A stretch of 11,335 nt of DNA from Vampirovibrionales bacterium (GTDB lineage: Bacteria; Cyanobacteriota; Vampirovibrionia; Vampirovibrionales; JAJTHC01). The translations under genes were made by a program, and so were the position numbers. Location: NCBI GenBank assembly GCA_021299615.1, contig JAJTHC010000214.1, positions 1-11,335 on the forward strand, written 5' to 3'. How positions within the stretch are numbered: the stretch's first letter is position 1; every line of letters starts with the position of its first letter. Below are positions 1-6,214 of the stretch, in pieces. Under the pieces are notes generated by a model. That model saw only the letters and a program-made list of their open reading frames with translations, made no database searches and was not told the origin of the DNA.

Positions 1-1
1 A

Positions 2-205
2 GACAGTATTTCACTTGGCTGTCACATTAAATTAGGACGAAAAGTCCAAGGCTTAACACAAGAAGCACTCGCTGCCGCAAGTGGTGTGGGAATTCGCTTT
101 GTGCGAGAACTCGAAGAAGGCAAGGCATCCTGCCATTTGGGCAAGACCTTAAGCGTCTTAAAAGCGTTGGGTGTAGAGATTTTTATTAAGGGAATCGAGT
201 CGTGA
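2..205 (+). CDS. hipB: HipB-like HTH antitoxin/repressor, 3' part (5' end outside window)
   Basis: The open frame enters from the left edge and ends at TGA 203-205, giving 67 residues. It reads as a Cro/C1-type helix-turn-helix of the short HipB/y4mF class: the segment LGRKVQGLTQEALAAASGVG, then an RFVRELEEGKAS turn, then a C-terminal LSVLKALGVEIFI strand typical of these antitoxins. Only a few N-terminal residues should be missing. The stop overlaps the GTG start of hipA by three bases (GTGA at 202-205), the usual translationally coupled antitoxin-kinase order. Family knowledge: such proteins bind operators upstream of their own operon and neutralise HipA. The operator would lie left of the window. 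Because the partner kinase is frameshifted, this gene may now be an orphan regulator. A solitary HTH regulator is the alternative, but the adjacency argues against it. Confidence 0.8.
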   Translation, partial: DSISLGCHIKLGRKVQGLTQEALAAASGVGIRFVRELEEGKASCHLGKTLSVLKALGVEIFIKGIES

Positions 206-1481
206 AGCCCATCGAACGATGCTTGAACGTCTTTTTTTATGACGATTATGTGGGGCAGCTCCTGCAAGTGCCAGGAGGCGACCTCGCCTTTGAATACGAT
301 GAAGCCTACCTAGAAAGTGGCAGGCTTGCAATTTCTTACGCCTTGCCTCTAAAAAAAAGAACGCCTAGATGGTAAAGAAGTCAAAGCCTTTTTTTTAGGC
401 ATACTACCCAATGAAGGCGAGCGTGAACGATTGGCAAGGCAAATAGGCGTTTCGCATAAAAATCCCTTTGCCTTATTAAATGCCATTGGAGGCGAATGTG
501 CAGGAGCGATCTCGATCCATCCGCTGGAAGACGGCGAGCAAGTCCAACACAAGAAAGACTCTTCCGCTGATTCTCCCGCTCTTCCCTTAAGTAAAACGGA
601 CGTTTTAGCCTTGCTTCAACGCCTAGAACAACGCCCTTTACTGGCAGGAGAAAACGGCTTGCGGTTGTCCCTTGCAGGCGTTCAACAAAAACTTGCCGTC
701 ATTTACCAAAACGAACAGATCCACCTTTCAAAAGGGGATGCCCCCACCACGCATATTTTGAAGCCTCCGCTTCAAAGGCTTGAAGACAGTTACTTTAATG
801 AGCTATTTTGTATGCGATTGGCTCACGCCATGGTTTTTGAAACGCCTCATACCTTTTTGTATTGGACAGAAGAAACACCGTGTTACTTGGTGGAACGTTA
901 TGACCGTATTCATCATAAAGACGGTTCGATTCAACGTTTGCACCAAGAAGATTTTTGCCAAGCCTTGGGGATTGTGCCTGAACAAAAATATGAAAGCGAG
1001 GGAGGACCCAGCATTCAAGCGTGTCTAACGCTTTTGGATGATGCTTCTTTGCACCCAGCGAAAGACAAAATGAGTTTTATAGAACGCATTATTTTCAACT
1101 ATTTAATTGGAAATACGGATGCTCACGGCAAAAACTTTTCCTTTTGTATGACAAGGAAAAGGCTCGTTTGGCTCCGATGTATGATCTATTGAGCTTGGGA
1201 TTTACCATGCCTTTGATGCTCACATGGCGATGCACATTGGCGGACGTAAAAACCCTGACGACGTCCTGCTTCGGCATTGGCATAGCTTGGTGCCGAATAC
1301 GAAGCTGGCTCATCGTAATTTAGAAAAAAGATTGCTAAAGTTTACAAAGGAAACACCACAAAGAGCAGAGATCTTGAAAGAAAGCTTAAAGCAAGAAGGC
1401 ATTCAATCGCCCATTTTTGACCGAATTATTGCCTTGATTCAAGAATGTTCTCAACGTTTACAAAAAAATTTAAACTACTAA
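202..1481 (+). pseudogene. hipA: HipA-type serine/threonine kinase, broken by three single-base frameshifts
   Basis: Joining three reading frames gives a near full-length HipA (about 426 aa; E. coli HipA is 440). Segment 1 starts at GTG 202 and runs to the A8 run 351-358, where one extra base leads to TAA 373-375. Segment 2 (359 to ~1143) resumes as ERLDGKEVKAFFLGILPNEG and carries the HipA landmarks NPFALLNAIGGECAGA, LSLAGVQQKLAV, CYLVERYDR and the catalytic loop GNTDAHGKNFSF (Asp codon 1118-1120). At the T4 run 1142-1145 one base is missing, and frame 1 supplies LYDKEKARLAPMYDLLS with the metal-binding Asp of the MYD motif. Near 1192-1199 another base is missing, and the last frame gives GIYHAFDAHMAMHIGGRKNPDD to the stop at 1479-1481. 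All key motifs survive, so the breaks are recent, are sequencing errors, or are bypassed by slippage. The family phosphorylates glutamyl-tRNA synthetase or related targets and is toxic unless held by HipB. Confidence 0.87.
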
Positions 1482-1509
1482 TACGCTTAAGGAAAGACTT
1501 TCAAACAGA

Positions 1510-1537
1510 GTGCTTTTCATGAAATTTACGCTATAAT
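1510..1537 (+). promoter_or_regulatory. Candidate promoter of glcD, placing the transcript start at or next to the ATG
   Basis: A perfect TATAAT lies at 1532-1537. A weak -35 (GTGCTT, 1510-1515) sits 16 bp upstream. Transcription would start about 1543-1545, and the glcD ATG is at 1545, so there is no room for a ribosome binding site. The TATA of the -10 box follows a GC pair (GCTATAAT), which resembles the outer end of the repeat family at 3508 and 8426. Confidence 0.5.
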
Positions 1538-1544
1538 ATAGGGT

Positions 1545-3035
1545 ATGCAAAACACATTTCACGAAAAAATTCAACGCCTTAAGCAACGGCTCCCCCAGAT
1601 AAGCTGGCTGGATTCGCCTGCCCAACGCTTGGCATACGAACGAGACGGCAACGTCCTTATCGCTCAAGCCCCTGCTCTCATCGCCCTGCCAACTTCCCCC
1701 CAAGACGTGGCAAGCGTGGTCAAAGCGTGTAGCGAACTCGACATACCCTTTACGACTCGTGGGGCTGGCACAGGCTTGGCGGCAGGAAGCGTCCCCCACT
1801 CGCCCGATTGCCTCATGATTTCCACCGCACGGCTCAACCAGATTCTCTCTATTGATGCGGAAAAGCTTACCGCCCACGTGCAAGCAGGGGTTGTGAATGG
1901 CGTACTAAACGAGGCACTCGCCCCCTATGGCGTGATGTACGCCCCTGATCCGTCGAGTCAAAAGGCTTGCACACTCGGAGGCAATTGGGCAGCGAATGCA
2001 GGAGGCGTCCACTGCATTGGCTACGGCGTCACCACCGATCACTTGCACGCCTTGCAAGTCGTCACGCCCCAAGGCGAGCTGTTGTGGACTGCTCCAAACG
2101 CTCAAGCTGAATCCACGTTGATGCAAGCCTTTAACGCCCTGTATTGTGGAAGCGAAGGCACGCTAGGCATCTTGACCGAAGCCATTGTTCAACTCACGCC
2201 CTTGCCGAAGCATGTAGGCGTCGCCTTGCTCGCCTTTGGAAGCGTTGAATCGGCGATGCAAGCCGTCACGTCGCTTACCGCTAGTGGACTCGCCCCCAAA
2301 GCCGTCGAATTCATGGATGCCCTGACCATTCGATGCGTCAACAGTACCTTTAAAGTCGGCTTGCCTGAAGATGCTCAAGGGGTTTTACTGGTGGAACTCG
2401 CCTATTATTACGAGGCTGAACTCACCGAAGCCTACAACGCTTTAGAAGGCTTGGTGCAAGGCTGGAACGTCCTTTCTTTTACGTGGGAAACGTCTCCCCA
2501 ACGGCGTGATGCCTTGTGGAAGGCACGTAAGGGGGCAGTCGCTAGCTACGGTCAACTTTCGCCGATGTTTTACATTTTAGATAGTGTCATTCCACGATCC
2601 GCCCTGCCTTTTGTGCTTCGAGAGATTGAAGCGATTTCAAAAAAAGTTGATTTACCGATTGCCAATGTGTTCCACGCAGGGGACGGCAACTTGCATCCGC
2701 ATTTGATGTTTCATAATACGGATGCCACCACGATTGATCGAGTCAAGGCTGGGGCGGATGCCATTTTCGACTTATGCTTATCCGTCGGAGGCGTGTTGAG
2801 TGGGGAACATGGCATTGGGCTTGAGAAGGTGTCGCACATGGTGGATCAATTTGATGAAGCCAGTCTTGATGCCCAGCGTGCGGTGTGGCACGCCTTGGAT
2901 GCCAAGGGTTTGGCGAATCCCACGAAGCAGTTGCCTCAAAAAGGTTGTTGTGGGGATTCGGGGCATCACCACGGGATGCCTCGTGCGAAGGGTCTTTCGG
3001 TGGAAGGTTTGGGGCATCAGGGTTTGTGGATTTAG
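1545..3035 (+). CDS. glcD: FAD-linked oxidase of the GlcD family (glycolate/D-lactate dehydrogenase type)
   Basis: The 496-aa protein has the two-domain layout of vanillyl-alcohol-oxidase-fold FAD enzymes. The N-terminal FAD_binding_4 domain shows RGAGTG at 72-77, TLGGNWAANAGG at 143-154 and GSEGTLGI at 202-209. The C-terminal FAD-oxidase domain shows NVFHAGDGNLHP (around 374-385) and SGEHGIG (419-425), the substrate and flavin contacts of GlcD and D-lactate dehydrogenases. Length matches E. coli GlcD (499 aa). No glcE or glcF follows, so the electron acceptor and substrate (glycolate, D-lactate or another 2-hydroxy acid) cannot be fixed. Usual family tails end just after a GLxNPxK-like motif, here GLANPTKQLP at 455-464. 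This protein continues for about 32 residues with CC at 468-469 and HHH at 474-476, a possible metal-binding tail. The ATG sits directly on the predicted transcript start. Identification as a GlcD-family oxidase is firm; the substrate is inferred. Confidence 0.92.
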   Translation: MQNTFHEKIQRLKQRLPQISWLDSPAQRLAYERDGNVLIAQAPALIALPTSPQDVASVVKACSELDIPFTTRGAGTGLAAGSVPHSPDCLMISTARLNQILSIDAEKLTAHVQAGVVNGVLNEALAPYGVMYAPDPSSQKACTLGGNWAANAGGVHCIGYGVTTDHLHALQVVTPQGELLWTAPNAQAESTLMQAFNALYCGSEGTLGILTEAIVQLTPLPKHVGVALLAFGSVESAMQAVTSLTASGLAPKAVEFMDALTIRCVNSTFKVGLPEDAQGVLLVELAYYYEAELTEAYNALEGLVQGWNVLSFTWETSPQRRDALWKARKGAVASYGQLSPMFYILDSVIPRSALPFVLREIEAISKKVDLPIANVFHAGDGNLHPHLMFHNTDATTIDRVKAGADAIFDLCLSVGGVLSGEHGIGLEKVSHMVDQFDEASLDAQRAVWHALDAKGLANPTKQLPQKGCCGDSGHHHGMPRAKGLSVEGLGHQGLWI

Positions 3036-3059
3036 CACTGGCATATAGTGTTCGACAGA

Positions 3060-3207
3060 TATAGTATTTTAAGTAATTTCCCCTACAGTGTCTATACTTT
3101 GTCGCTACGATTATTTTGTTCTTTATGTAGGTCTATCTACACTTCTTCACAAAATAATCTAGGCTCCTCGTCTAGCCTAAGTAAGGAAAACTCTTTAAAA
3201 CACTATA
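3060..3207. repeat. Palindromic MITE-like element, copy 1 (diverged arms)
   Basis: This 148-bp element has imperfect inverted ends: TATAGTATTTTAAGTAATTT from 3060, matched by the reverse complement of the right end, which begins TATAGTGTTTTAAAGAG at 3207. The core 3085-3179 is about 94% identical (6 differences in 96 aligned positions) to 8451-8546 in copy 2. Inside are three nested stems: ATTATTTTGT (3110-3119) with ACAAAATAAT (3149-3158), TGTAG/CTACA (3126-3130/3137-3141) and TAGGCT/AGCCTA (3160-3165/3174-3179). No ORF lies within. A stray TATAGTGTT just upstream (about 3044-3052) resembles the right-end arm. It lies 24 bp after the glcD stop, where no other terminator is visible, and may fold at the 3' end of that mRNA. 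Confidence 0.8.
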
Positions 3208-3220
3208 TTCCAACCTTAGG

Positions 3221-3400
3221 TTAGGCTAGAAAAGACAAAGCTTGCCCTACCGCACCGTTTCCGACGGCAGTTGCTTGAGCCAATAAAGGCGTGGCTTGAG
3301 CTAAAACGGACGCATCCTTCGCCGCTGGTGGAGGCGGTGCAGATACGTTTAATTTAGGGCTGGACATGCCTGAACATGCCCCTAAAGAGTTTAATCCCAA
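3221..3400 (-). CDS. Possible small Ala/Pro-rich protein of 59 aa (48 aa from the internal ATG)
   Basis: On the minus strand a frame runs from TTG 3400-3398 to TAA 3223-3221. An AAAGGA purine box lies 9 bases before the TTG. An in-frame ATG at 3367-3365 would give 48 residues but has a poorer upstream box. The sequence begins MGLNSLGACSGMSSPKLNVS, continues with APPPPAAKDASVLAQATPLL and ends GQALSFLA, so it is small, uncharged and rich in Ala, Pro and Gln. LGAC resembles a lipobox, but the residues before it are too few and lack positive charge for a signal peptide. I do not recognise a family. It ends 14 bp from repeat copy 1, so it could be the remnant of a gene cut by that element. Codon use resembles the neighbours (GCC, GCG, CCT). 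Chance cannot be excluded. Confidence 0.33.
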   Translation of the reverse strand: MGLNSLGACSGMSSPKLNVSAPPPPAAKDASVLAQATPLLAQATAVGNGAVGQALSFLA

Positions 3401-3422
3401 GTGGATATTTCCTTTCTATTTT

Positions 3423-3455
3423 AAAGCAGTCTATTCATAGGAAAGGCTGCTTTTT
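3423..3455 (+). terminator. Terminator-like hairpin with U-run in the glcD-GT9 intergenic region
   Basis: AAAGCAG (3423-3429) pairs with CTGCTTT (3447-3453), and the T-run spans 3451-3455. The loop is long (17 nt). On the plus strand it could stop read-through into the GT9 promoter region. On the minus strand the same stem precedes the purine box of the small ORF and could sit in its leader. Only seven base pairs, so support is modest. Confidence 0.3.
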
Positions 3456-3507
3456 AATAAACGTAACGAGCGTTTAAAATGTGCGAAAATGTTACTTCTT
3501 GGGTTTT

Positions 3508-3523
3508 TATAGCTGAATTTAGA
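3508..3523 (+). repeat. Solitary end of the palindromic repeat family
   Basis: TATAGCTGAATTTAGA is identical over 16 bases to the left end of repeat copy 2 (8426-8441) and has no partner arm nearby. It lies just upstream of the GT9 promoter, so a past insertion and loss may have left this footprint in the regulatory region. Confidence 0.6.
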
Positions 3524-3531
3524 TTTGCAAC

Positions 3532-3559
3532 TTTAATTTTAAAACGTTCGTGCTAAAAT
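3532..3559 (+). promoter_or_regulatory. Candidate promoter of the GT9 gene, start point at the ATG
   Basis: The -10 box TAAAAT is at 3554-3559 with a weak TTTAAT at 3532-3537, 16 bp upstream. The 12-mer TTTAAAACGTTC (3538-3549) ends four bases before the -10. The same 12-mer lies at the same offset from the -10 of the promoter at 7000-7027. The ATG at 3566 coincides with the expected transcript start, and no Shine-Dalgarno sequence precedes it. Confidence 0.5.
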
Positions 3560-3565
3560 GTTTAC

Positions 3566-4726
3566 ATGATTGCTTCACTTTTATCGTTTTTTATGCCTTC
3601 GCACTCCTTTCGTGTGAAAGATATTCACCGCATCGCCCTCATCTGCTACGGCGGGCTGGGGGATGTTCTGCTCTTTAGCCCCGTGATTTGTGAAATCCGC
3701 CAGTGGATGCCTGACGTTCACATCACCCTTTACGCCGAAGAACGTAGTGCCAGCGTGGGTACCGTGCTTGAAGGTATCGATGCCGTGCTTTCCATGCCTG
3801 TGGGGAGCCTTTCAAAACTGCAGTTTTTCAAATACCTCGTCCGTGATTTACGCCTGCGTCACTATGACGCCGTTATTTCAACGGGTCGCAATCCCTTTAT
3901 CGCCGTGGCTCTTGCCCTTTCAGGCGTGCCGTATCGGGTGGGATACGCCAGCAAATCTTGGGCGAAAGGCTTTTTAAGCCATGTCACCACCGTTAAATCC
4001 AGCAGTTACGCCAGTGTCATGCACCTTGAATTGGCTCGAAGCTTTTTGAAGCCCTTGTTTGGATCCGACTATCAATTCGGCAAGACGCCTGCGTATCCGC
4101 ACGCTAAAACACTAGAAACCAAAACCCTCGACGCCATGGAGGCTCTAAAAATCGAGCGTTTGCCGTCGCATAAAAAGCATATTTTGATTCATCCTGGGGT
4201 GAGTGCGATGTCTCAAGCCAAAGGCATTTACAAGGGATGGTCGGCGAGCAAATGGGCAGATTTTATCCTGCAATTGTCACGCAATCATGCGGTTTATCTC
4301 GTTGGTGCCAAAGACGATGAAGCGATTATCGGGGATATTTTAGCGATTTTACCTGAATCCTTAGGCACGTTTAAAAATCTGTTTGGGCAGACCAAATCTT
4401 TCGCCGATTTAGCTGGGTTGATGTCGTGTATGGATGCGGTTTGTGCTGTGGATTCGGCTCCCATGCACTTGGCGATTGCTTTACGGCGTCCGACGTTGGC
4501 CTTTTTCGGCCCGACGGATCCGCAATTGCTCGTTCCACCTGCTGAAAATGCTGAAGGTCTGATTAAAACCGTGTATCGCCACGATTTGGCGTGCCGTCCT
4601 TGCTTATGGCAACATCGTCAAGTGAATTGCGAGACGTCCGACTGCTTAAATGTATCGGTGGAAGCGATGCTAACGGCGGTGGAAGACTTAATCGAACAGG
4701 CGTATCCGCAAGAAACACCTCATTAG
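3566..4726 (+). CDS. Glycosyltransferase family 9 (ADP-heptose:LPS heptosyltransferase type)
   Basis: The 386-aa protein follows the GT-B fold of family 9. It opens with IALICYGGLGDVLLFSPV (23-40), the glycine-rich acceptor-side loop of WaaC/WaaF/WaaQ-type enzymes. The central HILIHPGVSA (205-214) starts the nucleotide-sugar domain. VDSAPMHLAIALRRPTLAFFGPTDP (295-319) is the donor-binding signature. A late Cys cluster (343, 346, 355, 360) in the style CxxC...C...C is common in this family before the last helix. The enzyme should act at the cytoplasmic face of the inner membrane, adding a heptose or related sugar to LPS core or another envelope glycan; donor and acceptor cannot be told from sequence. 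The predicted -10 box leaves essentially no 5' UTR. A second ATG at codon 10 has no ribosome binding site either, so the first is kept. leuB follows after 44 bp and may be co-transcribed, though their functions are unrelated. Confidence 0.9.
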   Translation: MIASLLSFFMPSHSFRVKDIHRIALICYGGLGDVLLFSPVICEIRQWMPDVHITLYAEERSASVGTVLEGIDAVLSMPVGSLSKLQFFKYLVRDLRLRHYDAVISTGRNPFIAVALALSGVPYRVGYASKSWAKGFLSHVTTVKSSSYASVMHLELARSFLKPLFGSDYQFGKTPAYPHAKTLETKTLDAMEALKIERLPSHKKHILIHPGVSAMSQAKGIYKGWSASKWADFILQLSRNHAVYLVGAKDDEAIIGDILAILPESLGTFKNLFGQTKSFADLAGLMSCMDAVCAVDSAPMHLAIALRRPTLAFFGPTDPQLLVPPAENAEGLIKTVYRHDLACRPCLWQHRQVNCETSDCLNVSVEAMLTAVEDLIEQAYPQETPH

Positions 4727-4770
4727 AATGACTTAAAAACACTTGGAAATACTCAGAAAGGGCTTTACAG

Positions 4771-5868
4771 ATGAACACGATTAAAAAAGTAGCCGTACTC
4801 GCTGGCGACGGCATTGGACCCGAAGTCATCGCCGAAGGGCTGAAAGTCTTGCATGTTTTGGCGGACGCCCTAAGCATCACGCTAGAAACCCACGATGCCT
4901 TGATTGGGGGCGTTGCCTATGAAGCCACAGGCACGCCTTTGCCTGAAGAAACCGTGACGATCGCCAAAGATTGCGAAGTCGTGCTTTTGGGCGCCGTCGG
5001 GGACTTTAAATATGACACGTTGCCTCCGCATTTGCGACCTGAACAAGGTTTGCTCGGCATTCGTAAAGCGTTGAATCTGTACGCCAACACACGACCCGTT
5101 AAAGCCTATGACGCCTTGTTGGATGCGTCCACTTTAAAGCCAGACGTCATTACAGGCGTGGATTTGCTCGTGGTGCGTGAATTGACAGGGGGACTTTATT
5201 TTGGTCAGCCCAAGGTTCAAAACGAAAACGATGCGGTGGATACTTTGACGTATACCCGTGCAGAAATTGAACGCATCGCCAAAACGGCGTTTGAGCTGGC
5301 TCAACAACGACGTAAACAGCTCTGTTCGGTGGATAAAGCCAATGTGCTAGCCACCTCTCGTTTGTGGCGTGACGTGGTGGATGCGATGGCTCCGCAGTAC
5401 CCTGATGTGGCGGTGTCTCACATGTATGTGGACAATGCGGCAATGCAACTGATTTTAAACCCTCGTCAATTTGATGTCATGCTCACGGAAAATACCTTTG
5501 GGGATATCTTATCAGATGAAGCGTCGATGTTGACAGGCTCTTTGGGGATGTTGAGTTCGGCGAGCTTCGGCACAGGGTCGTATGCCTTGTACGAGCCGAG
5601 CCACGGATCCGCTCCGACGATTGCGGGGCAGAATATCGCCAACCCGATCGCCACGATTTTGTCTGTGAAGGAGTTGGTTGCCGTATCGTGGGAGGCTCCT
5701 GATTTAGCCAACTTGGTGGATGTCGCCATTGAAAACGTGCTGGCTCAAGGCTTACGCACGAAAGATATTGCTCAAGCTGGCGATACCGTTGTGGGGACTC
5801 GTGAAATGGGCGATGCTATTGCCTCGGCGTTGAAATCTTTAACCTCTTCATATTCTTCTGTTGTTTAA
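4771..5868 (+). CDS. leuB: 3-isopropylmalate dehydrogenase
   Basis: LeuB oxidatively decarboxylates 3-isopropylmalate with NAD+ in cytoplasmic leucine synthesis. The 365-aa length is typical. Visible landmarks are AGDGIGPEVI (11-20), the substrate-loop RPEQGLLGIRKALNLYANTRPV (89-110) with its two arginines, VRELTGGLYFG (135-145), the lysine in VDKANVL (K189), YVDNAAMQL with D221, TENTFGDILSDEASMLTGS with D245 and D249, and the NAD site EPSHGSAPTIAGQNIANPIA (275-294). The leucine-type loop RPEQGLLGIRK separates it from isocitrate and tartrate dehydrogenases. EPSHGSAPTIAG differs slightly from the common EPVHGSAPDIAG. An AAAGGG box at 4757-4762 sits 8 bases before the ATG. leuA, leuC and leuD are absent here, so the pathway genes are dispersed. 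No leucine-rich leader peptide is visible upstream. Confidence 0.96.
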   Translation: MNTIKKVAVLAGDGIGPEVIAEGLKVLHVLADALSITLETHDALIGGVAYEATGTPLPEETVTIAKDCEVVLLGAVGDFKYDTLPPHLRPEQGLLGIRKALNLYANTRPVKAYDALLDASTLKPDVITGVDLLVVRELTGGLYFGQPKVQNENDAVDTLTYTRAEIERIAKTAFELAQQRRKQLCSVDKANVLATSRLWRDVVDAMAPQYPDVAVSHMYVDNAAMQLILNPRQFDVMLTENTFGDILSDEASMLTGSLGMLSSASFGTGSYALYEPSHGSAPTIAGQNIANPIATILSVKELVAVSWEAPDLANLVDVAIENVLAQGLRTKDIAQAGDTVVGTREMGDAIASALKSLTSSYSSVV

Positions 5869-6051
5869 AATACGAGCAACTATTGTATAAATAAAGTGTA
5901 ATCAAATGACCCTTTGTAAATCTACCGATGCTTGCATAAGTAGACGTCCAAGCACTAAATCCGAGCGGGTGAGCGTACTGCGACCCCCGAGCGATTTTGC
6001 GGACGTCGTGGCAAGGCATGATGCGACGAGGTGGGTAAAGGGGGAGGATTT

Positions 6052-6108
6052 TCAAGGAGGGGGAAAAGGGAGGAGAAACGCAATACGTCCTCCCTTCCCC
6101 CTCCTTGA
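6052..6108. repeat. Long polypurine/polypyrimidine hairpin upstream of trpA
   Basis: The left arm 6052-6074 starts TCAAGGAGGGGG and pairs with the right arm 6088-6108, which ends CCCCCTCCTTGA. About 21 pairs form with a two-base bulge in the left arm and a 13-nt loop (6075-6087). No U-run follows, so it is not a standard intrinsic terminator. The right arm includes CCTCCTT, the same string as the conserved anti-Shine-Dalgarno end of 16S rRNA, and its TCCTTG (6102-6107) could instead pair with the trpA box CAAGGA (6201-6206). Confidence 0.75.
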
Positions 6109-6127
6109 ACCGCCTTTAGAGGTGTTG

Positions 6128-6153
6128 GAGACCTTTGGCGGAGCAAAGGTCTC
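6128..6153. repeat. Perfect 10-bp hairpin in the trpA leader region
   Basis: GAGACCTTTG (6128-6137) and CAAAGGTCTC (6144-6153) are perfect inverted repeats around the loop GCGGAG. It lies about 60 bases before the trpA ATG, with no U-run after it. Protein site, leader RNA structure, or part of a dispersed repeat are all possible. Confidence 0.7.
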
Positions 6154-6214
6154 TGACGACGACCAGCTAAAAACAGACGCTAAAAAGCCCAAAAATCTAA
6201 CAAGGAAATAAAAA

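Larger units (their letters stand above)
5869..6214. other. leuB-trpA intergenic region with structured, purine-rich DNA
   Basis: No convincing gene lies in these 346 bases. An open frame from 5906 to 6211 exists, but its residues follow the low-complexity inverted repeats and look like no protein. The first 60 bases are AT-rich with a weak promoter-like TATAAA at 5886-5891. From about 5950 the composition shifts to G/C with strand asymmetry: 6030-6078 is almost all purine on the plus strand, followed by a pyrimidine arm. Two hairpins are listed separately. The trpA ribosome binding site AAGGA is at 6202-6206. The segment resembles a dispersed palindromic intergenic repeat, but only one copy is in the window. 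Confidence 0.6.

Noticed and set aside
1470..1883. 137-aa minus-strand open frame antisense to glcD
   Set aside because: It lies mostly across a well-supported glcD coding region and shows no recognisable motif; a shadow of the real gene.
3060..3207. Repeats considered as a CRISPR array or tRNA-like structure
   Set aside because: There are no regularly spaced direct repeats with unique spacers. The units are isolated inverted-repeat elements, and the stems do not form a cloverleaf with an acceptor or T-arm.
5906..6211. 101-aa plus-strand open frame between leuB and trpA
   Set aside because: It is largely a translation of the polypurine hairpin and GC-rich repeat, with low-complexity Gly/Arg/Pro runs and no protein-like pattern or ribosome binding site.
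5869..6214. Trp leader-peptide attenuator or T-box upstream of trpA
   Set aside because: No short ORF with adjacent Trp codons, no terminator U-run after either hairpin, and no T-box-type antiterminator sequence could be seen.
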